From NCBI GenBank assembly GCA_965249815.1, contig CBDFMV010000003.1, positions 2,108,001-2,172,000 on the forward strand: 64,000 nt of DNA. The letters are read 5' to 3'. Below are positions 7,700-15,428 of the stretch, one piece after another. The translations under genes and the position numbers were made by a program. The notes below the pieces were generated by a model. That model did not search any database. It saw only the letters and a program-made list of their open reading frames with translations, and was not told the DNA's origin. Every line of letters begins with the position of its first letter. The first letter of the stretch is position 1. The DNA comes from JAJAZB01 sp965249815 (GTDB lineage: Bacteria; Bacteroidota; Bacteroidia; Cytophagales; Spirosomataceae).

Positions 7700-7786
7700 G
7701 TCTGAACCCTGATCCGTTGGATTTTTGGATTACCGGGATTTTAAAAATCAAGTGAATCCAAAAATCCAACGGATCAGGGTTCAGAC
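7700..7786. repeat. Perfect 32-bp inverted repeat (GTCTGAACC family)
   Basis: The arm starting GTCTGAACCCTGATCCG (7700-7731) is mirrored exactly at 7755-7786, with a 23-base loop. It sits between the stop of the 98-residue gene and the start of the DUF4965 gene, so it would lie in the leader or intergenic RNA. A shorter relative is at 34957 and a degenerate one at 21324. Confidence 0.9.
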
Positions 7787-7816
7787 AAAAGTAAGGAAGC
7801 CGCAAAATTACCCGTT

Positions 7817-8113
7817 TCATTTCCCCGAAAACCGCAGCCGTGCGTTCGGGTCGTTGGCAAGGCGCACCACAAGACCCATGATTTCTTCCACGAATGCAAC
7901 GCCGTCGTCGCTTAGGCGGGTTTTCAACTGGTTCAAATCGGCGAACAGCACCAGGGCCTGAGCGGGGTAAAAAATTGTCTCGCCGTCGGGGTCCACGTAG
8001 CCGAGGAGCGTGAACGCCTCATCGTCGAGGTCGGGCAGGAAGGCGTTGAGCAACCGGGTTTCGGGCAGGAAGGCGAGTTCTTCGCCGTGGGCGTCTTCGA
8101 GGAGGATGCGCAT
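7817..8113 (-). CDS. Hypothetical protein (98 aa)
   Basis: From ATG at 8113 it reads MRILLEDAHGEELAFLPETR and ends NDPNARLRFSGK; acidic, soluble, no signal peptide. The pattern DPDGETIFYPAQALVLFADLNQLK suggests a small α/β protein. I do not recognise it. It lies between two palindromic elements (7700 and 8131), and base composition matches the host. The frame is continuous and starts with a normal ATG, which is the main support. Confidence 0.55.
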   Translation of the reverse strand: MRILLEDAHGEELAFLPETRLLNAFLPDLDDEAFTLLGYVDPDGETIFYPAQALVLFADLNQLKTRLSDDGVAFVEEIMGLVVRLANDPNARLRFSGK

Positions 8114-8130
8114 TTTCGTATTGTTGTTCT

Positions 8131-8215
8131 GTCATCCTGAGCTTGTTGAAGGGCCTTTTTGGCGACCACTACTTTGCCTCCTGCTAAAAAGGTCCTTCGA
8201 CAAGCTCAGGATGAC
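8131..8215. repeat. Long GTCATCC...GGATGAC hairpin element, copy B
   Basis: The arms GTCATCCTGAGCTTGT and ACAAGCTCAGGATGAC pair. The inner core TTTGCCTCC...AAAAAGGTCC matches copies A and C. It lies between the stop of the SpmAB-like gene (8234) and the start of the 98-residue gene (8113). Confidence 0.9.
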
Positions 8216-8233
8216 AAAACCTGAATGGGAAGT

Positions 8234-9469
8234 TTAGTGGAAAAAAAGGTACGCCACCAGAATCCCCGCCGTAATCCCGGCCAAATCGGCGAGCAGGCCC
8301 GCCCAGAGGGTGTAGCGGGTTTTTTTCACGCCCACCGAGCCGAAGTACAGCGCAATCACGTACAGAATCGTATCGGCCGAACCCTGAAACACGCAGGCCA
8401 GCCGCCCCGTGAACGAGTCGGGGCCGTAGGTTTTCATGGCGTCGATCATCATGGCCCGCGAGCCGCTGCCGCTGAGCGGGTGCATCAGCGCCGTGGGCAG
8501 GGCGTCGATGAAGTCGGTGTTGACGGGGAAAAACGAAAAACCCCACCGGATGCCGTCCACGACGTAGCCCAGTGCGCCCGAATTGCGGAAAACGCCAATC
8601 GCCACGAGCATCCCGACGAGGTACGGGATAATTTTCACCGAGGTTTCAAACCCACTCTTCGCGCCCTCGACGAAGGCCGAAAACACGTCCACCCGCTTGC
8701 GCACCGCGCCGAGGATGAACGCCAGCACGAAACCGAACAGCACGAGGTTGCTGAAGACTTTCGAGAAGGTTTCGATCTGGTCTTTCGGCAACCGCGACAG
8801 GTACACCAGCAGCCCGGCGATCAACAGCGTCAGGCCGCCGAGCCAGCCCAGCAAGGTGCCGTTGAGCAGGTTGAGTTTTTGCCGGAACGCCACCAGCAGC
8901 AGGCCCGTGACGGTGGCAACATAGGTGGCAATCAGGCACGGAATAAAAATATCCGACGGGTCGGCGGCCCCGTAAATTGCCCGCTGCGCCATGATGCTGA
9001 GCGGAATCAGCACCGGCCCGGCGGAGTGGAGCGTCAGGAACATAATCTGGGCGTTGGAGGCCGTGTCTTTGTCGGGGTTAAGCTCTTGGAGGCGCTGCAT
9101 GGCTTTCAGGCCGAAGGGCGTGGCGGCGTTGTCGAGGCCGAGCATGTTGGCCGAAAAATTCATAATCATATCGCCGTGGACCGGGTGCGCCTTCGGGATT
9201 TCCGGGAAAAGCCGCCCGAAAAACGGCCCGACCAACCGCGCCAGGAAGCCGATGGCTCCCGCTTTTTCGCCGATGTTGAGAATGCCCAGGAAAAACGTCA
9301 TCACGCCCGCCAGGGGCAGGGCGATTTTCATCACGGCGGTTTCGGCGGAGTCGAACATGCCGTCGATGAGCAACTTGAAGATTTCAGTGTCGCCGAAAAA
9401 AATTAGTTTGAACAGGGCGATGAGAAACGCGACGACGAAGAAGGCGATCCAGAGGTAGTTTAAGGCCAT
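8234..9469 (-). CDS. SpmA–SpmB-like fused nucleoside-recognition (Gate) membrane protein
   Basis: A 411-residue multi-pass membrane protein. ATG at 9469 (MALNYLWIAFFVVAFLIALF) is preferred over an upstream extension lacking hydrophobic character. The N-terminal half carries the SpmA-like segment with MIMNFSANMLGLDNAATPFG, and the C-terminal half the SpmB-like segment with PTALMHPLSGSGSRAMMID; each contains a Gate (nucleoside recognition) domain. In spore formers SpmA and SpmB are separate proteins tied to core dehydration; the fused form is common in non-sporulating Bacteroidota, where a transport role is assumed but the substrate is unknown. Confidence 0.88.
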   Translation of the reverse strand: MALNYLWIAFFVVAFLIALFKLIFFGDTEIFKLLIDGMFDSAETAVMKIALPLAGVMTFFLGILNIGEKAGAIGFLARLVGPFFGRLFPEIPKAHPVHGDMIMNFSANMLGLDNAATPFGLKAMQRLQELNPDKDTASNAQIMFLTLHSAGPVLIPLSIMAQRAIYGAADPSDIFIPCLIATYVATVTGLLLVAFRQKLNLLNGTLLGWLGGLTLLIAGLLVYLSRLPKDQIETFSKVFSNLVLFGFVLAFILGAVRKRVDVFSAFVEGAKSGFETSVKIIPYLVGMLVAIGVFRNSGALGYVVDGIRWGFSFFPVNTDFIDALPTALMHPLSGSGSRAMMIDAMKTYGPDSFTGRLACVFQGSADTILYVIALYFGSVGVKKTRYTLWAGLLADLAGITAGILVAYLFFH

Positions 9470-9600
9470 TTTTTGGGTGGGCAGTGGGCAGGTGGCGGTT
9501 GGCATTTGCCGAAAATGAGCCAACGGTTGCCTGCAAACGGACGCGGTGGGTTAGTTTTCCGCCCCCAATTTTCTATTTTTCGACCAAAGTCCCAACCTTT

Positions 9601-10281
9601 ATGCGTGTTCTGTACCTGTTTTTGCTGGCCGGGATTCCGGTTTTCTCCCAAAACGAACGCCCGGCCCCCTGCGACGACGAGCGCCGCCTCGAAGCCGCCG
9701 GGCTGGTGGACGTGCAGGCCGTGGACCCGAGCATTCTGGTGGAGTTGAAGTATTCGACCACCGACAATTTCGTTGGGAAAGACGTGTACGGCTGCATCAC
9801 GCGGGCTTTTTTGCAAAAAGAACCCGCCCGGAAACTGGCCAGAGCCAGCGAATTGCTCCAGCAGCAGCGCCCCGATTTGCGCCTGCTCGTGTACGACGGG
9901 GCGCGTTCGCGGGCCGTGCAGCGCAAACTCTGGGCCGCGTTGCCGAAAGTGCCGCCCAAACTCCGCACCAACTACGTGGCCGACCCCGACGAGGGGTCAA
10001 TCCATAATTTTGGCTGCGCCGTCGATTTAACCGTGGCTTCCGCCGACGGGAAGCCACTTGACATGGGCACGACGTACGACTTTTTCGGCGACCTGGCCTA
10101 CCCGCGCAAAGAAGCCCAACTGCTGAAAGCGGGCAAACTCACGGCGGAGCAGGTACGCAACCGAAAGCTGCTGCGCGCCGTCATGCAAGAGGCGGGGTTC
10201 GACCCCATCACCTCGGAGTGGTGGCATTTCAACGCGCTCTCACGGAAAAAGGCCGGTCAGCAGTACGGCATCATCGAGTAA
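9601..10281 (+). CDS. M15 family D-Ala-D-Ala dipeptidase (VanX/DdpX-like)
   Basis: A 226-residue protein with a signal peptide (MRVLYLFLLAGIPVFSQ). Zinc ligands of the M15D family are in place: H135 and D142 in SIHNFGCAVD and H209 in EWWHF, with catalytic E206; the YDGARSR motif (98-104) supplies the conserved arginine. Being secreted, it probably recycles or trims peptidoglycan-derived D-Ala-D-Ala rather than giving vancomycin resistance; no vanHA genes are nearby. ATG 9601 gives a proper signal peptide and upstream sequence in frame looks non-coding. Confidence 0.92.
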   Translation: MRVLYLFLLAGIPVFSQNERPAPCDDERRLEAAGLVDVQAVDPSILVELKYSTTDNFVGKDVYGCITRAFLQKEPARKLARASELLQQQRPDLRLLVYDGARSRAVQRKLWAALPKVPPKLRTNYVADPDEGSIHNFGCAVDLTVASADGKPLDMGTTYDFFGDLAYPRKEAQLLKAGKLTAEQVRNRKLLRAVMQEAGFDPITSEWWHFNALSRKKAGQQYGIIE

Positions 10282-10401
10282 ACAGACGGCGAGGCGGGCC
10301 GAAAATTATTGGCAAATTTTCGGGTTTTGTGGAAATATTCGGGTCCGTTTTTGGTTTATAAGTAGCTTTTCGGAACATTCTTTTCAACAACGCTTAACCA
10401 A

Positions 10402-11760
10402 ATGACTTTCAAGCCTTTGTTTTTTCGCGGCGCGCTGGCGCTGATCCTGATGGCGGTCCTGTTGACGGGCTGTAAAAAAGGCCCCGATCCGCAACCGGCT
10501 ACGCCCACCAACACGGCGCAACTCACCGATACCCGTGAGAAAGCGTACCAGGTGGCCCTCGACATGTACCTCTGGTACCAGAACCTGCCCACGATGGCGG
10601 CCTTTAACCCCAAATCGTACGAAACGCCCGAGGCCGTGTTGCAGAAAGTGCGCACCTACAGCCCGATGAACTCGAAGGGCACCGGCAACCTCGACCGGTG
10701 GAGTTTTGCCATCACGAAAGACGACTGGAACAAAGTGACAGGTGGCTCGGCCAAAGGCTTTGGCTTCAGCCGGGCGTACACCGCCGCCGATACCAACGAC
10801 CTCCGCGTGGTGTACACTTACCCCAACTCGCCCATCGGGCAGGCGGGCGTGCAGCGGGGCTGGCGGATCCTGAAGTTTAACAATGTGGACGCCACCAACA
10901 AGCAGGCGTTTCTCGACGCCGTCTCGGGCAACGACACCGGCACGTTCCAGTTCATCACCAACGCGGGCGAAACCAAGACCGTCACGCTGACCAAAGCCGC
11001 CTACACCCAGAATGCCGTGCTCAAGCGGACGGTCCTCGACGTGGACGGCCAGAAAGTGGGCTATTTGATGTACAACAGCTTCAACCTGACCTCCGCCCAG
11101 CAGGAATTGGACGACGCCTTCGCCTTTCTCAAGCAAAGCAACGTGACCGAACTGGTCGTGGATATGCGCTACAACGGCGGCGGGTCGGTCGCTGTGGCCG
11201 AACGGTTTGCTAACTACCTTGCACCCGCCAGCGAAGCCGGTAAACTGATGTACACCGATCAGCACAACGACAAGTTTAAAAGCTGGAACCGCACCAAAAA
11301 TTTCGATGCGACGCTGCCCGCCAACAACCTCGGCCTTAAGCGCGTGGTGTTTCTGGCGTCGGGAGGTACGGCTTCGGCCAGTGAATTGCTCATCAACGTG
11401 CTGAAACCACACATGGATGTGAAAATCATTGGCGACGCCACTTACGGCAAGCCGGTGGGTTTTTACGGCATCGAAGCGGAAAACTACCTCGTTTTTGCCG
11501 TGGGCGTGAAGCAAACGAACTCGGCGGGCTACGGCGATTACTACGAAGGCCTCCCCGCCGATCGCAAGCAGATTGACGACATTACGCACGATTTCGGCGA
11601 TCCCAACGAAGCCGGCATGAAAGACGCCCTGACCTACTTCCGCACGGGCAGCATCCCGGCCCGGATGGCCGCCCGCCGCGCCGCGATGGACGTTCAGACC
11701 CGCCAGGACGAAGGCGAATCGTTCATCGGGGCCATTCAAAAGGCTCCCGGCCAGCGGTAA
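10402..11760 (+). CDS. S41 family (C-terminal processing) protease, lipoprotein
   Basis: A 452-residue protein with lipobox LTGC (C24). A helical N-terminal S41 domain (about 40-110) precedes a PDZ domain (about 115-200) and the protease core: DMRYNGGG (254-261), TASASE (323-328) with the nucleophile serine, and the likely catalytic lysine K350 in YGKPVG. The family cleaves C-terminal ends of periplasmic proteins; CtpA-like members also act on envelope lipoproteins. Its outer-membrane or periplasmic location is inferred from the lipobox. A strong terminator follows. Confidence 0.92.
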   Translation: MTFKPLFFRGALALILMAVLLTGCKKGPDPQPATPTNTAQLTDTREKAYQVALDMYLWYQNLPTMAAFNPKSYETPEAVLQKVRTYSPMNSKGTGNLDRWSFAITKDDWNKVTGGSAKGFGFSRAYTAADTNDLRVVYTYPNSPIGQAGVQRGWRILKFNNVDATNKQAFLDAVSGNDTGTFQFITNAGETKTVTLTKAAYTQNAVLKRTVLDVDGQKVGYLMYNSFNLTSAQQELDDAFAFLKQSNVTELVVDMRYNGGGSVAVAERFANYLAPASEAGKLMYTDQHNDKFKSWNRTKNFDATLPANNLGLKRVVFLASGGTASASELLINVLKPHMDVKIIGDATYGKPVGFYGIEAENYLVFAVGVKQTNSAGYGDYYEGLPADRKQIDDITHDFGDPNEAGMKDALTYFRTGSIPARMAARRAAMDVQTRQDEGESFIGAIQKAPGQR

Positions 11761-11777
11761 GCCGTAGGTTTTCCAGT

Positions 11778-11812
11778 AAAAAAGGCCGGCCCATCATAGG
11801 TTGGCCTTTTTT
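11778..11812. terminator. Bidirectional terminator between convergent genes
   Basis: AAAAAAGGCC pairs with GGCCTTTTTT; T-runs on both strands serve the S41 gene (+) and the β-barrel gene (-). A second GC-rich hairpin (around CGGCATGGCCCGGCGG) follows at about 11830-11857. Confidence 0.8.
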
Positions 11813-11895
11813 ATGGGTACTCAAAAAAATCAGCCGCCCGGCATGGCCCGGCGGCTGAATCGTTTTCACCTAAAACCAAAAACACCACGTATTCA

Positions 11896-11951
11896 GTGCA
11901 GAGAGCGAAGGGCGTAGTTGATTGAAACACTACGCCCTTCGCCCTCCGCAC
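11896..11951. repeat. Imperfect 22-bp inverted repeat after the β-barrel gene
   Basis: GTGCAGAGAGCGAAGGGCG near 11896 is mirrored by CGCCCTTCGCCCTCCGCAC ending 11951, with two mismatches. It lies just past the stop codon of the minus-strand gene at 11958 and belongs to the word-like palindromes seen elsewhere in the window. Confidence 0.7.
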
Positions 11952-11957
11952 TACGCC

Positions 11958-12635
11958 CTAAAACTTGTATCCCACCGACACCTGCACGACGGCGTTGCGC
12001 AGGGTGAGGTAGTCGTTGAGGCTGCGGGCGTTGGCATCGCTGCCGCCGAAATTGAAGTCTTTGTTGATGTTGTTGAGGCCGTACACGTAGCGGCCGCCGA
12101 GGCTCAGGCCGTTGGGCAGTTCGTACTGCAACCCACCCACGAGGCTGGCGTCCCACTTCTGGAAGGCACCGTCGTAACTGAGCGAAAACAGGTTGTTGAG
12201 CACGCCCACGCGGGCGTTGGCGAGGTAGCTCACCTGCGGCCCGGCCAGCACCGAGAGGCCGTCGGTGAGGGTGAGTTTGAGCAGCAGCGGCACGCTCAGG
12301 TAGTGCAGGCTCACGTTGCCGAGGTTGTTGCCGCCGAGGTTGAAGCCCTGGCGCGAGTAGAGCAGTTCGGGCTGGAGGCCGAATCGTTCGGAAAACGGAA
12401 TGTCGGCGAACAGGCCCGCGTGGAAGTCGTTGCGGTGGCGAACGAAGTTCATCGGTTCGGGCGAAACGAGCGCGTTGGAAAAGTTGACCCCGGCTTTCAA
12501 ACCAAAGCGCGGCGTGGGGTCGAACGTGGGGCGCGAGTCGCGGCGGGTAGCGGCGTAGCGCGACTGACCCCGAGAACTCGGGGCGAAAAATAGCGTTGCC
12601 GAGAGCAACAGGGCGAGGGCGAAGGTTTTTTTCAT
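11958..12635 (-). CDS. Outer-membrane β-barrel protein (porin-like, OMP_b-brl family)
   Basis: A 225-residue protein; ATG at 12635 gives a signal peptide (MKKTFALALLLSATLFF) cleaved before QSRYA or similar. After it come FGLKAGVNFSNAL, FHAGLFADIPFSERFGLQPELLYSRQG, LSVPLLLKLTL, LSVLAGPQVSYLANAR and a final aromatic residue (VQVSVGYKF), the standard eight-stranded barrel pattern of this Bacteroidota family. The function of family members is unknown. An upstream extension to 12716 exists but lacks signal-peptide features. Confidence 0.88.
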   Translation of the reverse strand: MKKTFALALLLSATLFFAPSSRGQSRYAATRRDSRPTFDPTPRFGLKAGVNFSNALVSPEPMNFVRHRNDFHAGLFADIPFSERFGLQPELLYSRQGFNLGGNNLGNVSLHYLSVPLLLKLTLTDGLSVLAGPQVSYLANARVGVLNNLFSLSYDGAFQKWDASLVGGLQYELPNGLSLGGRYVYGLNNINKDFNFGGSDANARSLNDYLTLRNAVVQVSVGYKF

Positions 12636-12795
12636 GGTTGAAAAAGCGCCGGAGTGGGTTGGTGAACGAGTGCTCCGGTTGGTGTGAGCAAAGAACGCGG
12701 GTGGGGTGGGGAGCACCGCGCCAGTGGCGTTAAGAGGTGTTAAGCCGGTTCTTAAAAAAGGTTAAGGTCCCGCGTTCACCGATGGCATTCAAGCC

Positions 12796-12825
12796 TTGTG
12801 CCCTTGTGCTTTTTCCGTATTTTTG
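12796..12825 (+). promoter_or_regulatory. Bacteroidota-type promoter of the glycan gene block
   Basis: TTG at 12796-12798, a 19-base spacer and TATTTTTG at 12818-12825 fit the Bacteroidota sigma-ABfr consensus (-33 TTTG, -7 TAnnTTTG). Start of transcription would be about 12832, giving a leader of about 33 bases before ATG 12865. Confidence 0.65.
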
Positions 12826-12864
12826 AACCAAGCTCCAAAAACTACGTGAATTACACCTACCCAC

Positions 12865-13590
12865 ATGACCACCCAAACTCCTCCGAAAGACGCCGTTTAT
12901 TACGAACGACTTTACCAAAACCATCACGACCCCTGGGACTACCTCCACGCCGCCGAACAGGCCAAATACCGCCTCAGCCTCGACGCCGCCCGCCGCTGGC
13001 AACCCCGCCCCGGCCGGGTGCTCGAAACCGCGTGTAGCCTCGGCTACCTGACCGACCAACTGGCCGACTATGCCCCCGACGTGTACGCCTACGACGTGTC
13101 GGAAACCGCCGTGGCGCACGCCCGCCAACGCTGCCAGCGCCTGGGCGACTCAGCGACGCGCTTCCACTTTCGCGTGGGCGACGCGGGCCATCCGGCGTAC
13201 CCCGATGCTTTTTTCAACGTGATTTTCCTCCAGGACGTACTGCTCGAAGTCACCAGCGACGTGGCCCTGCGCCGCCGCATGCTGGACGAGGCCCTGCGGA
13301 TGCTCGCTCCCGGCGGCGTGCTCGTCATGACCGACTACCAGCAACCCGCCGATCAGGACGACTACGTCCGGCTCGTTGAAGAGCAGGCCGGGCGCGTGGT
13401 TGAGAAACTGTTTTTTCACGACCGCTACTGGTTCCGATTGCGCGGCGCGCTGAAGGCGCTCTGGTCGTGGAAAGCCGCACAGACGGTGCTGCGGAGTGAA
13501 GTTGTGTACCGAACGCTGGCCCGGCTGGGGGCGTGGCGCGGACCGGAAGGGTCGAAGCATTTTGGGCTGGTCGTTCAACGCAACTCCTGA
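12865..13590 (+). CDS. Class I SAM-dependent methyltransferase (NodS-like)
   Basis: A 241-residue cytosolic protein. The N-terminus YYERLYQNHHDPWDYL matches NodS-type methyltransferases; the SAM-binding glycine motif is degenerate (VLETACSLGYLTDQLA, about 52-67), followed by YAYDVSETAV, DAFFNVIFLQDVLLEV and LAPGGVLVMTDY. Methylation of a sugar or glycan intermediate is plausible because the next genes are a glycosyltransferase-deacetylase fusion (5 bases away) and a GT9 enzyme. The motif variant CSLG in place of GxGxG is usual for the NodS group. Confidence 0.85.
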   Translation: MTTQTPPKDAVYYERLYQNHHDPWDYLHAAEQAKYRLSLDAARRWQPRPGRVLETACSLGYLTDQLADYAPDVYAYDVSETAVAHARQRCQRLGDSATRFHFRVGDAGHPAYPDAFFNVIFLQDVLLEVTSDVALRRRMLDEALRMLAPGGVLVMTDYQQPADQDDYVRLVEEQAGRVVEKLFFHDRYWFRLRGALKALWSWKAAQTVLRSEVVYRTLARLGAWRGPEGSKHFGLVVQRNS

Positions 13591-13595
13591 CGACC

Positions 13596-15359
13596 ATGCG
13601 CATCCTGATGACCCTTTCCCAAACCGAGGTGACGGGCGCGGAAGTGTACGCCGTTACCATCGCCGACGAACTGATTCGCCGGGGCCACAAGGTGTTTATC
13701 CTCTCAGATACCCTCGCCACGCCCACGCTGGCCACTTACCTGCCGCTTCAACTCGACAAGCGTTCGTTTGCCCACCGGGCGAAATACGTGGCGTTTGTGG
13801 TGCGGTTTATCCGAAAAAACCGCATCCACGTCATCCACGCCCACTCGCGGGCTTCCATGTGGGTGAGCTGGTTTGCCAGCCGCCTGGCGCGGATTCCGAT
13901 GGTGAGCACCATCCACGCCCTCGAACCCATCCACGCCACCCGGCGGCTCATCCCGGCGTTCGGCGATTACGCCCTGGCCGTTTGCGAAAACGCCCGGCAA
14001 AACGTGGTTGAAAACATCGGGTTTCCGGGCAAAAAAATTGAAGTGCTGCGCAACGGCTTCCAACCCATGACGCCGCCTGCGGGCGTGGGCGAAGAAAAAC
14101 GCATTACGCTCATCGGGCGGCTGTCGAGCACCAAAGGCGAGGCCACGTACCACCTGCTCGAGCAGGTGCTTCAGCACGAAACCGACTACCGCGTGACGGT
14201 GGTGGGCGGGCGCGAACTGCCCGAACGGTTCGGGAAATTTGGCGACCGGGTCGAATTCATTGGCCACGTCACCCTCGACGACGTCGCCACCTGGATTGCG
14301 CGCAGTACGCTGGTGATTGGCTCGGGCCGGGTGGCGGTCGAGGCGCTGCTGTTGGGCAAAAACACCCTGGCCTTTGGCGCGTTCAGTTGCCCTGGTCTGG
14401 TGACCAGGGCCAACCTGGAAGAATGCCTGGCCTCCAACTTCGGCGACGTATCGTTTGGCGGTCGGCAGTTCGACTGGACCTTCGTGAAAGCCGAAATCGA
14501 GCGCGGCAAGTACGCCGCCCCCCCGGCACCCGCCCTGCTGGTTGCCGTCCGCGCGGCGTACGCGCTGGAACCGGTGGTGGAGCGCCTTGAGCAGGTGTAC
14601 CGTTCGGTGTACGTGCAGTTTCACCACCGCGAAATTCCGGTGTTGTGCTACCACCGGCTCGTGGAAGCCGACGCCGAAGGAGGCAAATTTCCGACCTACA
14701 TCCGGGCTGATTTGTTTGAAGAACACCTGCGTTACCTGCGGGCTCATGGCTACCAGACCCTGCTTTTTTCGGAACTCGATCCCGACCAGTTGTTTGAGAA
14801 AAGCCGTAAGGCGGTCATCCTGACGTTCGACGACGGCTACGAAGACAACCACCGCCTGTTATTTCCTTTGTTGAAAAAGTACGGGGCCAAGGCCGTGATT
14901 TACCTCGTGGCCGACCGCGACCGCAACGAATGGGATATCCCCGAAGGCGAAACCCCCCTGCCCCTGATGAACGCCGCCCAGCGCCGCGAACTGCTGGCGA
15001 GTGGGCTGGTGGAGTTTGGCGCGCATACCCTGACCCACCCCGACCTGGCCGTGCTACCCGCCGAACAGGCCGGAGAAGAAATCAGTCGGTCGAAGACCGA
15101 ACTGGAGGAAACCCTGGGCGTGCCGGTGCGCACCTTTGCGTACCCGTACGGGCGGCTGACCGCGCCGGTAAAGGAACTCACCCGGCAGGCCGGTTTCGCC
15201 TACGGCATCGCCACCGACTCCGGCCCGCTGGCCTTGCACGAAGACCCGTTTCAGGTGCGCCGGATTGTGATGTTTCCCAACACCAACGTCCGCCGCTTTG
15301 CCCGGAAAGTGAGTGGGAAATACACCTTCAAGCGCGCCCGGAAAGAAGTAGGCAGTTAG
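13596..15359 (+). CDS. Fusion of GT4-type glycosyltransferase and NodB-like polysaccharide deacetylase
   Basis: A 587-residue protein from ATG 13596, 5 bases after the methyltransferase. Residues about 1-330 are a GT-B glycosyltransferase: MRILMTLSQTEVTGAEVYA, IHAHSRASMWVSW, VSTIHALEP, ITLIGRLSSTKGE and an acceptor/donor-side segment GSGRVAVEALLLGKNTLAFG. Residues about 355-580 are a CE4/NodB deacetylase: CYHRLV, LTFDDGYEDNH (metal-binding DD near 410), FGAHTLTHPDLA (His ligands near 477-481), TFAYPYGR. Both catalytic halves look complete. It probably makes and deacetylates an N-acetyl sugar in a surface glycan. Confidence 0.88.
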   Translation: MRILMTLSQTEVTGAEVYAVTIADELIRRGHKVFILSDTLATPTLATYLPLQLDKRSFAHRAKYVAFVVRFIRKNRIHVIHAHSRASMWVSWFASRLARIPMVSTIHALEPIHATRRLIPAFGDYALAVCENARQNVVENIGFPGKKIEVLRNGFQPMTPPAGVGEEKRITLIGRLSSTKGEATYHLLEQVLQHETDYRVTVVGGRELPERFGKFGDRVEFIGHVTLDDVATWIARSTLVIGSGRVAVEALLLGKNTLAFGAFSCPGLVTRANLEECLASNFGDVSFGGRQFDWTFVKAEIERGKYAAPPAPALLVAVRAAYALEPVVERLEQVYRSVYVQFHHREIPVLCYHRLVEADAEGGKFPTYIRADLFEEHLRYLRAHGYQTLLFSELDPDQLFEKSRKAVILTFDDGYEDNHRLLFPLLKKYGAKAVIYLVADRDRNEWDIPEGETPLPLMNAAQRRELLASGLVEFGAHTLTHPDLAVLPAEQAGEEISRSKTELEETLGVPVRTFAYPYGRLTAPVKELTRQAGFAYGIATDSGPLALHEDPFQVRRIVMFPNTNVRRFARKVSGKYTFKRARKEVGS

Positions 15360-15425
15360 CAGCAGGCAGTTGGCAGTAAATGCTCGTTGTCTTTTATGCC
15401 AACTGCCTACTGTCAACTGCTAACT
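15354..15425. repeat. Word-like hairpin between the fusion gene and the GT9 gene
   Basis: AGTTAGCAG...CAGGCAGTTGGCA (15354-15375) pairs with TGCCAACTGCC...CAACTGCTAACT (15397-15425); the right arm carries one extra 7-base word. It overlaps the stop codon of the fusion gene and ends 3 bases before the next ATG. Confidence 0.75.
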
Positions 15426-15428
15426 AAA

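Noticed and set aside
5137..9406. Long plus-strand frames opposite the DUF4965 and SpmAB-like genes (e.g. 5137-6132, 8225-9406)
   Set aside because: Shadows of the real minus-strand genes, with composition typical of antisense translation and no motifs.
9901..10260. Vancomycin-resistance locus
   Set aside because: The VanX-type enzyme has a signal peptide and no vanH, vanA or regulators nearby; a peptidoglycan recycling role is more likely.
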